NCBI GenBank assembly: GCA_948907985.1
Contig: CAQWMM010000054.1
Span: forward strand, 1 to 12,160
Source: an uncultured Bacillota bacterium
GTDB lineage: Bacteria; Bacillota; Dehalobacteriia; UBA4068; UBA4997
Length of the DNA stretch: 12,160 nt
Reading direction: 5' to 3'
Shown: one piece after another, positions 7,094 to 12,160 of the stretch
Layout of the letters: every line of letters begins with the position of its first letter
Numbering within the stretch: position 1 is the stretch's first letter
Program-made: the position numbers and the translations under genes
The notes under the pieces: model-generated
Told to the model about the DNA's origin: nothing
The model's database searches: none
What the model saw: only the letters and a program-made list of their open reading frames with translations

Positions 7094-7381
7094 CTATCTG
7101 CCAAAAGTGCGCACCAACCAGAACCAAATTGCCAAATGCAGGAAAAAGCTCAAAATAAAAACCAGCCAAAACAGCGGCTTGCGGGTTTTATGCCGAAACA
7201 CCTGCTGGCTAATCAGCCCGCCGACGCCGCCGGACAACAGCCCGACAAGCAGCAGATTTTTTTCCGGAATACGCCGCCAATCCTTTTGCGCTTTCAGCTT
7301 ATCGAAGCCCATCAGCCCAAAAAGCAGCAAATTCGTCAGCAGATAATAAAGCAAAACCGCCCAACCAAAAACACCGTTCAT
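7094..7381 (-). CDS. DUF1294 family small membrane protein
   Basis: The 95-residue protein has hydrophobic helices at about residues 5-25, 43-58 and 70-90. Between them are the DUF1294 hallmarks: FDK at 26-28, RRIPE at 36-40, a glycine-rich SGGVGG turn at 50-55 and FRHKTRK at 62-68. The family has no established function; some relatives carry a cold-shock domain fused at the N-terminus, which is not present here. The ATG at 7381 is chosen because GGCGG lies about 8 bases upstream; a TTG at 7387 would also fit the frame but leaves almost no spacing. It is the first gene of the minus-strand operon, with an extended -10 promoter about 36 bases upstream. Confidence 0.88.
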   Translation of the reverse strand: MNGVFGWAVLLYYLLTNLLLFGLMGFDKLKAQKDWRRIPEKNLLLVGLLSGGVGGLISQQVFRHKTRKPLFWLVFILSFFLHLAIWFWLVRTFGR

Positions 7382-7416
7382 AAACAAAACCGCCTTTTTA
7401 GAATACTTTGTCTATT

Positions 7417-7425
7417 ATTATAGCA
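7417..7425 (-). promoter_or_regulatory. Extended -10 promoter for the DUF1294-to-alr operon
   Basis: TGCTATAAT on the minus strand is a perfect extended -10 element. The hexamer at a 17-base spacing (TTATCT) is a poor -35, as is common for extended -10 promoters. Initiation is predicted near 7410, giving a leader of about 30 bases before the ATG at 7381. The palindrome at 7437-7459 covers the -35 region. Confidence 0.7.
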
Positions 7426-7436
7426 TACTAAACCCA

Positions 7437-7459
7437 TAAAGATAAATAGTTTATCTTTA
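7437..7459. promoter_or_regulatory. Perfect 10-bp-arm inverted repeat, candidate operator
   Basis: TAAAGATAAA, a 3-base TAG centre, and TTTATCTTTA form a perfect palindrome in the 118-base divergent region between the DUF1294 and DUF378 genes. It spans roughly -27 to -50 relative to the minus-strand start predicted near 7410, overlapping where a -35 would lie, and ends 25 bases before the DUF378 RBS. No T-run follows directly that would mark it as a typical terminator. I do not recognise it as a known regulator box. Binding by a dimeric repressor is inferred. Confidence 0.5.
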
Positions 7460-7499
7460 AGAAATAATATTTTTTTCTTTATTAAAGGAGGCAGACCTT

Positions 7500-7748
7500 A
7501 TGCTTAGACTCAACGTGATTGACTATATCGCCCAGATTTTGGTAATCATCGGCGCTATCAACTGGGGCCTGATCGGCTTCGCCAACTATGATTTAATCAG
7601 CATGTTGTTTGGCGGCGCGTCCAGCCTGATCAGCCGCAGCCTGTTCGCCCTGGTGGGGCTGGCCGGGCTTTATGTTATCAGCTTTTTATTCCGTCAGGAG
7701 GGGCAGGAACACCACGGCCGGCGGCACACCGCCGCTGATTTAAGCTAG
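7500..7748 (+). CDS. DUF378 family small membrane protein
   Basis: The 82-residue protein has two hydrophobic helices, about residues 7-27 and 45-65, with the DUF378 signature GAINWGLIGF near residue 20, DLISMLFG in the loop, and a second helix with LVGLAGLY. The C-terminal tail is polar and histidine-rich (EHHGRRHT). The family's function is not known. The ATG at 7500 has an excellent AAAGGAGG (7484-7491) 8 bases upstream. The gene is single, divergent from the DUF1294 operon, and followed by a strong terminator at 7784-7822. I could not identify a clear plus-strand promoter in the A+T-rich upstream region. Confidence 0.9.
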   Translation: MLRLNVIDYIAQILVIIGAINWGLIGFANYDLISMLFGGASSLISRSLFALVGLAGLYVISFLFRQEGQEHHGRRHTAADLS

Positions 7749-7783
7749 CGGCCCGCAAACATTCCCCTGTTCAGTCAATCAGC

Positions 7784-7822
7784 AAAATCGCCGCCGTTTA
7801 CAGCAAACAGCGGCGATTTTTT
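7784..7822 (+). terminator. Strong, potentially bidirectional intrinsic terminator
   Basis: AAAATCGCCGC (7784-7794) pairs perfectly with GCGGCGATTTT (7810-7820), with an inner GTTT/AAAC extension across one mismatch, followed by T to 7822 for six T in all. It ends the DUF378 transcript. Read on the minus strand, the same hairpin is followed by four T, so it can also stop the thiN-to-pduL transcript coming from the right. Confidence 0.88.
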
Positions 7823-7882
7823 CAGCGAAACAACAGCAGGCCGCCTCTCTGACCAAAGAAAACGGAAAACGGCGTCGTTTGC

Positions 7883-8521
7883 TTACTGTTTATTTTCGTT
7901 TAGCAAAATCAGCGCCCGCGACTTAGCAGTGATTTTAAAGGCGTTGGCCTCGTCTGTATCAATATGCAGATCCTTGGCGTGCATTTCGCCCACGCGTGCC
8001 GGTACATCAAATACACAGCCGGATTTATCCTCGCTGTGAATATAAATGTCCACCAGCTGACGGTCAACAATGCCCAGCTTGGCCGCCTCGTCGGTGTGCA
8101 GGTGTAAATGGGTGGCGGCGCAGATTACGCCGCGCTCCAAAACCAAATGCCCCCGGGGGCCCATCAAAATACAGCCAAACGTGCCCTCCAAATCGCCGGA
8201 GTGCCTGAGCAGCGCCTCGATACCGGCCATGCGCGCCTCGGTTTCTGAAAGCTCCACCTGGGTTTCACTGCGCAGCGGCCCCAAAATGCGCACGTTCTCA
8301 ATCATCGCCTTGGAACCGACCACGGTCAGGGTTTCTTCCGCGGCGAACTGCCCGGGTTGCGTCAGCGGTTTTTTGGGCGTAAGCTCATAGCCCTCGCCGA
8401 AAAGCGTTTCCAGATCCGCCCGGCAAAGATGAATATGGTGGTTGGAAACCCCAACCGTTGATACTGCCGGATTGCTGACGTCCTCCAGACAGGTTTCGTC
8501 AATCGTAAATTTTCTAATCAT
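7883..8521 (-). CDS. pduL: PduL-type phosphate acyltransferase (phosphotransacylase)
   Basis: PduL enzymes exchange CoA and phosphate on acyl groups (acetyl- or propionyl-CoA to the acyl phosphate), a step on the way to ATP via acetate/propionate kinase. The 212-residue protein shows SNHHIHL (26-32, zinc ligands), LTQPGQFA, RILGPLRSETQVE, the histidine-rich ATHLHLH, and EMHAKDLHIDTDEANA, all diagnostic and in order. PduL has no sequence relation to classical Pta. No microcompartment shell genes are nearby, and the N-terminal 20 residues do not clearly form an encapsulation peptide, so a cytosolic role in fermentation is more likely. The ATG at 8521 has GGGAGGA 4-5 bases upstream; an in-frame TTG at 8545 lies before that RBS and is rejected. 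It is last in the thiN-ycxB-orf-pduL series. Confidence 0.95.
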   Translation of the reverse strand: MIRKFTIDETCLEDVSNPAVSTVGVSNHHIHLCRADLETLFGEGYELTPKKPLTQPGQFAAEETLTVVGSKAMIENVRILGPLRSETQVELSETEARMAGIEALLRHSGDLEGTFGCILMGPRGHLVLERGVICAATHLHLHTDEAAKLGIVDRQLVDIYIHSEDKSGCVFDVPARVGEMHAKDLHIDTDEANAFKITAKSRALILLNENKQ

Positions 8522-8565
8522 AAGATCCTCCCCAATTACCAACAAATAGCTAATTTATAGCTCAA

Positions 8566-8823
8566 TTATAATTTTATTTTACCAGCCGCGAAATCCCGCC
8601 GCAGGCGTTCCACAGCCTCCGGCTTGTCCTGATTGTTGCGCAGCAGGTCTTCCAAAATATCCTGATTTGAAATAACAAAATCGCCTGTCGGCTCGCAAAG
8701 TTTATCCGGCCGGCCTGTTTGCTGTCCGTCAACGGGCTGCTCCACCGGCGGCAGATTATTGAGCATTGCCGCCAGCCTCTGCAGCTCGTCTGCCGTCAGG
8801 CTAAAAGTATTCAGATTTTCCAT
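8566..8823 (-). CDS. Hypothetical 85-residue protein
   Basis: I do not recognise this protein. It is hydrophilic, with no signal peptide or membrane helix, one cysteine, and a middle section rich in P, Q, D and G. The N-terminal segment (about residues 7-25, SLTADELQRLAAMLNNLP) and the C-terminal segment (about 54-85, ending KPEAVERLRRDFAAGKIKL) look helical and amphipathic. The ATG at 8823 has GAGG 6 bases upstream; a GTG at 8835 in frame is less likely because it precedes that site. It lies 51 bases after the YcxB-like gene and 44 bases before pduL, in the same direction, so it is probably co-transcribed. The clear RBS and operon position support a real gene. Confidence 0.68.
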   Translation of the reverse strand: MENLNTFSLTADELQRLAAMLNNLPPVEQPVDGQQTGRPDKLCEPTGDFVISNQDILEDLLRNNQDKPEAVERLRRDFAAGKIKL

Positions 8824-8851
8824 AGCACACCTCACAAGTTCTGTTAATCAT

Positions 8852-8857
8852 ATTATA
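8852..8857 (-). promoter_or_regulatory. Possible -10 box before the small hypothetical gene
   Basis: TATAAT occurs on the minus strand about 28 bases before the ATG at 8823, a sensible distance for an internal promoter of the hypothetical gene and pduL. No -35 hexamer with 16-18-base spacing and no extended TG are present, so this is weak. Confidence 0.25.
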
Positions 8858-8874
8858 AGCCAAACCGGACAAAA

Positions 8875-9489
8875 CTATGACGCCCGTCTTGACTTCAGTC
8901 TGGTTTTTATACGCATATTTCTGGTGCAATATAAAATCAGTTCTCTAATCTGACGCTTTTCTTCTGGGTCAAAGCCGGCCATCGGCAAAACCACCATATG
9001 AAACTTATAGAGCACAAAAACAATCGCTTCGTCGGTTTCAAATATCCGGCGAACCTCCCGCCACTGCAAACGGCGGTCGCCGCGCTTGGAACAAACGGCC
9101 AGGCCTTTCAGGTTCAGCGTATAACGCTGCTCCGGCAGCCAAAAATCATTGCACTTTTTCATATAAGGCCAGCGCACTTTGGCCATCCAGGGCATAATCA
9201 CAAAAGTAATCAGGGCCACCAGCACCACGCCAATTTTATAGAACAGACCAACTTCCGGATTGAAAAACATTTTGGAAATAAGGGACTGCGCCAGCAAAGC
9301 CACCGCCAACAGCACCATCAGCTGGGTGGTAGTCCGCCGGAAAAATTCCTGAAAATGCGCGCGGGCGTAAAACTCATCGCTAATCTCCGTTTTAAGTTTA
9401 AACTCCTTAAAGTCCAGTTTATGCCTTTTGCGCTGCTCCTGCGGCTTATTAAGCTCGCCGCCCACCACCTCGGCATTAATATCAGCCAT
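8875..9489 (-). CDS. YcxB-like membrane protein
   Basis: The 204-residue protein begins with a charged cytoplasmic segment (QEQRKRHKLDFKEFKLK), followed by two membrane helices at about residues 55-75 (LMVLLAVALLAQSLIS) and 84-103 (IGVVLVALITFVIMPW). The C-terminal soluble domain resembles the YcxB-like domain: QRYTLNLKGL, the LQWREVRRIFET segment, VLYKFHMVVLPMAGF, and a final helix starting DPEEKRQIRELI. Members are uncharacterised inner-membrane proteins with a PH-like fold suggested for the C-terminal domain. The ATG at 9489 has GAGAGGA 9 bases upstream. It lies 76 bases after the thiN stop, with no terminator seen in that A+T-rich gap. Family assignment is by pattern and is moderately sure. 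Confidence 0.75.
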   Translation of the reverse strand: MADINAEVVGGELNKPQEQRKRHKLDFKEFKLKTEISDEFYARAHFQEFFRRTTTQLMVLLAVALLAQSLISKMFFNPEVGLFYKIGVVLVALITFVIMPWMAKVRWPYMKKCNDFWLPEQRYTLNLKGLAVCSKRGDRRLQWREVRRIFETDEAIVFVLYKFHMVVLPMAGFDPEEKRQIRELILYCTRNMRIKTRLKSRRAS

Positions 9490-9565
9490 ATTAAATCATC
9501 CTCTCCGTTAAAGAACCGCTTTTTTTATCAATATATTTAACTTATATTTTAGTTTTTAATTATAT

Positions 9566-10255
9566 TTAAGGCTGTAAATTTATAGCCGCCAGCAGACAGC
9601 CGTCCTGCAAAACAATACCGGCCTGCTCGGCTTCAGCCACATTGCTGATGCCCAGCGAGGTATAGGCGGCCAGCTCTCCTTGTAAGGGATAGGCAAAACC
9701 GTCCAGCTCCACCCGGCGGCAGCGGCCGCCCAAAGCCACCAGCGATACGGTGCAGCCGGCAAAGCCCCGCAAATTCAAGCGCCGTTTTTGCTCACCGGCG
9801 CCCAGCAGAAAAAACAGCCCGGCGTCATCGGCAAAACAGATTTCCACACCATGTTTAGCCAAAGGCGCCGCCGTCAGCAAATTAGCCAGCTCCTGCTCCA
9901 CACGGCCGCCCAGCGCGCCCAAAATCAACAGCCGCCGCCAACCGGCCGCCGCCAGATGCTTCAGCAAAAATTCGCCGTCCGTTTGATCTTTGCGCACCGG
10001 CAAACGGATAATCTCACTGCCAGAAGCCTCGACCTCGGCCAACAGCGCCGCGGGCAGCGAATCAAAATCACCAACCAGTAAATCCGGGCGGCGTCCCTGC
10101 CGCAAAGCAATGGCCGCGCCGCCGTCCGCCGCCGCCACAAAATCAGCCGCCTTAACGCAGGCCAGCCATTCCGGCCCCACCGGCGGCTGACCACCCAAAA
10201 GCACCAGCGCCGTATCAGGCTGCAAATATTCACCTTTGGTCAGGTTAAAAGTCAA
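9566..10255 (-). CDS. thiN: Thiamine pyrophosphokinase
   Basis: The enzyme converts thiamine and ATP to thiamine diphosphate in the cytosol. The 229-residue protein has the family motifs in order: AADGG (42-46), GDFDS (62-66), PVRKDQTDGE (86-95) and GALGGRVEQELAN (113-125). In most homologues the last motif reads GGRxDHxLAN; here Asp-His is replaced by Glu-Gln (120-121). The start is TTG at 10255, supported by AGGGGG 7 bases upstream and by the promoter at 10289-10317; no ATG is available before the AADGG motif. No TPP riboswitch is seen in the short leader. It is the first gene of the minus-strand series leading to pduL. Assignment is firm, full activity slightly less so because of the altered motif. 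Confidence 0.92.
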   Translation of the reverse strand: MTFNLTKGEYLQPDTALVLLGGQPPVGPEWLACVKAADFVAAADGGAAIALRQGRRPDLLVGDFDSLPAALLAEVEASGSEIIRLPVRKDQTDGEFLLKHLAAAGWRRLLILGALGGRVEQELANLLTAAPLAKHGVEICFADDAGLFFLLGAGEQKRRLNLRGFAGCTVSLVALGGRCRRVELDGFAYPLQGELAAYTSLGISNVAEAEQAGIVLQDGCLLAAINLQP

Positions 10256-10288
10256 CAGAGAGCCCCCTATTTAATTATCATGCTATTT

Positions 10289-10317
10289 ATTCTACTATAT
10301 GCGCCTTTTTTTGTCAA
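10289..10317 (-). promoter_or_regulatory. Near-consensus sigma-A promoter for thiN
   Basis: On the minus strand TTGACA (10317-10312) and TAGAAT (10294-10289) are 17 bases apart, 11 of 12 consensus positions. Initiation is predicted near 10282, giving a leader of about 27 bases before the TTG start. No aptamer can fit in that leader. Confidence 0.88.
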
Positions 10318-10367
10318 GAAAATTAGCCCCAACCCAGTAATATTTCGGGAATATTTAATTTAGGCTA

Positions 10368-10396
10368 TTGTCTTGCTGCGACAAGTATGTTATAAT
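10368..10396 (+). promoter_or_regulatory. Promoter for the AI-2E-family gene and TetR gene
   Basis: TTGTCT (10368-10373) and TATAAT (10391-10396) are 17 bases apart, with an extended -10 TG at 10388-10389. Initiation is predicted near 10403. The -35 overlaps an inverted repeat, TTGTC-N7-GACAA (10368-10384), which could be an operator. This promoter is divergent from that of thiN; the two -35 boxes are 50 bases apart. Confidence 0.82.
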
Positions 10397-10453
10397 TTTA
10401 TATTGTTAATTTAAAAGTGATAGTGTTTTTTGAGAGGAGAGTTTGGCAAGCCA

Positions 10454-11722
10454 ATGAGTAAAGCTAACAAACCAGCCGGCCCGGAGAACGAAAAGCCCCT
10501 GCGCCGGGTGGAGGATTTATTTAACCGCAACTATCTGGAACGTTCCGTTTATGTGTTCTTAACCGGCCTGGCGCTGCTGCTGGTTTATTTCCTGTTTAAA
10601 CACCTGGACAGTATGTCTGACAAGCTGGACACGCTGCTTAGTCTGTTGACGCCGTTTATCTGGGGTATCTTTATCGCCTATATTCTGATGCCGCTGTTCA
10701 ACTGGCTGAACAATCTGCTGCGTCGCGCCGGCTTTATGCGCCGGCACAACCGAGTCTGCCTGGGGATCAGCCTGGCGGCCACCATGTCTTTATTCTTCCT
10801 GCTGCTCGGAATTTTTTTCAGCCTGGTTATTCCGGAAATTATCAACAGCATTGTATCCCTGTTTAATATTCTCACCAAAACCAATTCTTATGAATGGCTG
10901 CGCGAATATCTGCAAACCGGCATTACCCAGCTTAAGGATTCCGGCGTAATTGCTTATCTGGAAGAGACCGGCCTGATCGGCAAGGACGGCGGCAGCCTGA
11001 ACAATACCGAAAACCTGCTGCAATACTTCGATAAGCCGGAGGAATATCTAAACCGGCTGCTTTCCTATACCCTGGGCTTTCTGATTAAAGCCGGCGCCAG
11101 CGTTAAAAACATTCTGATGGCCTTTATCGTTTCTGTTTATATGATGATTGGCAAAGAAACCTTTTTAGCACAGAGCCGCAAAATTATTTACGCTTTCACC
11201 ACGCAGGACCGGGCAGAACATTTTATCGACTTCTGCCACCGCACCAACCGTATTTTCAGCGGTTTTCTTTCCGGCAAAATACTGGATTCGCTGATTATCG
11301 GCATCATCTGTTTTATCGGCATGAGCATTATGCGCCTGGAATACGCCACCCTGATCAGCCTGATCATCGGCGTAACTAACGTCGTGCCTTTCTTCGGCCC
11401 GTTTATCGGCGCTATCCCCAGCATCTTTCTGCTGCTGCTGGTTTCGCCCCAACAGGCGTTGATTTTCGCCGTTTTTGTGCTGGTGCTGCAACAGTTCGAC
11501 GGCAACATCCTGGGGCCAAAAATTTTGGGCGACGCCACCGGCCTGACGTCTTTCTGGGTTATCTTCGCCGTAATCGTAATGGGCGGTCTGCTGGGGGTTG
11601 TGGGAATGTTTATCGGCGTGCCGATTTTCGCCACCTTGTATATGATTACCAAAAATACGGTAGAATCCCGCCTGCGCCGCAAGCAGCTGCCGGTTTCCAC
11701 CGATAACTATCGCGATCTTTAA
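10454..11722 (+). CDS. AI-2E transporter family (PerM/YdiK-like) membrane protein
   Basis: The 422-residue protein has about eight hydrophobic segments: a first at roughly 31-53, two more to about residue 120, a large hydrophilic region at about 125-200, and a cluster in the C-terminal half. The family signature GVTNVVPFFGPFIGAIPS is present, followed by QQFDGNILGPKILG and a final GGLLGVVGMFIGVPIFATLY helix, the standard order for PF01594. Family members have been linked to autoinducer-2 export or Na+/H+ exchange, but most are uncharacterised, so transport of AI-2 should not be assumed. The ATG at 10454 follows GAGAGGAGAG with a long 12-14-base spacing; an in-frame TTG at 10430 lies before that site. 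The TetR-type gene begins 17 bases after the stop and is probably co-transcribed. Confidence 0.92.
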   Translation: MSKANKPAGPENEKPLRRVEDLFNRNYLERSVYVFLTGLALLLVYFLFKHLDSMSDKLDTLLSLLTPFIWGIFIAYILMPLFNWLNNLLRRAGFMRRHNRVCLGISLAATMSLFFLLLGIFFSLVIPEIINSIVSLFNILTKTNSYEWLREYLQTGITQLKDSGVIAYLEETGLIGKDGGSLNNTENLLQYFDKPEEYLNRLLSYTLGFLIKAGASVKNILMAFIVSVYMMIGKETFLAQSRKIIYAFTTQDRAEHFIDFCHRTNRIFSGFLSGKILDSLIIGIICFIGMSIMRLEYATLISLIIGVTNVVPFFGPFIGAIPSIFLLLLVSPQQALIFAVFVLVLQQFDGNILGPKILGDATGLTSFWVIFAVIVMGGLLGVVGMFIGVPIFATLYMITKNTVESRLRRKQLPVSTDNYRDL

Positions 11723-11739
11723 CCGCTGCGGAGGCCGCT

Positions 11740-12160
11740 ATGACTCAAACCAAACAAGCAATGTATTTTGCGCTGAAAAAATTAATTACCGCCAAGCCCA
11801 TTAACAAAATCACCATTAAAGATATTACGGACAGCTGCGGCCTGAACCGCCAGACTTTCTATTACCATTTTAAGGATATTTACGATCTGTTGGATTGGAG
11901 TTTTCGGGAAGAATTTCACTTTATCGACCAGTATTTGCAGGACCCGGACAAAACCTGGGAAGAAATACTAAGCAGCGCCGTTTTCTATATCAGCCAGAAC
12001 AAATACATCTGCCAGTGTATCGTTAACGGCGTGGGGCGCGATCAGCTGGTGCTTAGCCTGCACAACACCATTTATGAGATTATCCGCAAGATTATTCTCC
12101 ATTCGCCGGCAGTTAAACAAATCCCGGAACGCTATCTGGACTTCACCGCCCGCTTTTACA
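11740..12160 (+). CDS. TetR-family transcriptional regulator, DhaS-like (5' part)
   Basis: The frame is open from the ATG at 11740 to the window end, giving 140 residues with the C-terminus missing. The N-terminal DNA-binding domain shows the helix-turn-helix TIKDITDSCGLNRQTFYYHF (25-44), whose NRQTFYYHFKDIYDLL form is characteristic of DhaS-like TetR proteins. The following ligand-binding domain (IL..AVFYISQNKYICQCIVNG) also fits that group. DhaS itself activates dihydroxyacetone kinase genes in Lactococcus, but many relatives have unrelated targets and no dha genes are seen here. GGAGG sits 5 bases before the ATG. Its position directly after the AI-2E-family gene suggests it may regulate that transcription unit. 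Confidence 0.9.
   Translation, partial: MTQTKQAMYFALKKLITAKPINKITIKDITDSCGLNRQTFYYHFKDIYDLLDWSFREEFHFIDQYLQDPDKTWEEILSSAVFYISQNKYICQCIVNGVGRDQLVLSLHNTIYEIIRKIILHSPAVKQIPERYLDFTARFY

Noticed and set aside
7825..7882. Second terminator after pduL (AAACG/CGTTT hairpin on the minus strand)
   Set aside because: The stem is only 5 bp with no proper T-run; the strong hairpin at 7784-7822 explains termination better.
8566..8823. FlgM-like anti-sigma factor reading of the 85-residue protein
   Set aside because: The C-terminal helix has only a loose resemblance; the FlgM core order and motifs are missing and no flagellar genes are nearby.
9490..9565. Promoter in the A+T-rich gap between thiN and the YcxB-like gene
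   Set aside because: A TATAAT is present on the minus strand just after the thiN stop, but there is no acceptable -35 or extended -10, and A+T-rich sequence gives such matches by chance.

Overview
The window looks like a chromosomal housekeeping segment from a member of the Bacillota (Firmicutes), probably an anaerobe. The reasons are an FMN riboswitch of the usual kind ahead of a RibU transporter S component, strong AGGAGG-type ribosome binding sites, consensus sigma-A promoters with 17-base spacers, a ThiN-type thiamine pyrophosphokinase, a PduL-type phosphotransacylase, DUF378 and DUF1294 membrane proteins, and a DhaS-like TetR regulator. A Negativicutes or clostridial source is possible, but the class cannot be fixed from sequence alone. 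Coding regions are rich in G+C and alanine, while intergenic stretches are A+T-rich. I see no phage, IS element, CRISPR array, tRNA or rRNA.

Layout. (1) Bases 1-922, plus strand: the 3' end of a YgjP-like zinc metallopeptidase gene, then tmk. (2) Bases 917-1829, minus strand: ribU with a full leader made of a perfect consensus promoter, an FMN riboswitch, an intrinsic terminator and an RBS. It converges on tmk with a 6-base overlap. (3) Bases 1837-7425, minus strand: a compact operon in the order DUF1294 membrane protein, metallophosphoesterase, YgiQ radical SAM protein, AcpS-NnrD fusion, alanine racemase. An extended -10 promoter lies upstream. No terminator separates alr from the ribU promoter. 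(4) Bases 7437-7822: a 10-bp-arm palindrome in the divergent intergenic region, a DUF378 gene on the plus strand, and a strong bidirectional terminator. (5) Bases 7883-10317, minus strand: thiN, a YcxB-like membrane protein, an 85-residue unknown protein and pduL, with a near-consensus promoter before thiN. (6) Bases 10368-12160, plus strand: a promoter, an AI-2E/PerM-family membrane protein, and a TetR-family regulator cut by the window end.

How the genes fit together. Most encode general metabolism: dTTP synthesis (tmk), riboflavin uptake (ribU), carrier-protein activation and NAD(P)HX repair (AcpS-NnrD), D-alanine for the cell wall (alr), thiamine diphosphate synthesis (thiN) and acyl-CoA/acyl-phosphate exchange (pduL). 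The acpS/nnrD/alr cluster is a familiar Firmicutes neighbourhood. Here the first two genes are one reading frame and the usual NnrE epimerase domain is absent, which is the most unusual point in the window. The other points of interest are regulatory: possible read-through from the alr operon into a riboswitch-controlled gene, and two inverted repeats next to promoters. I found no convincing new multi-gene system.
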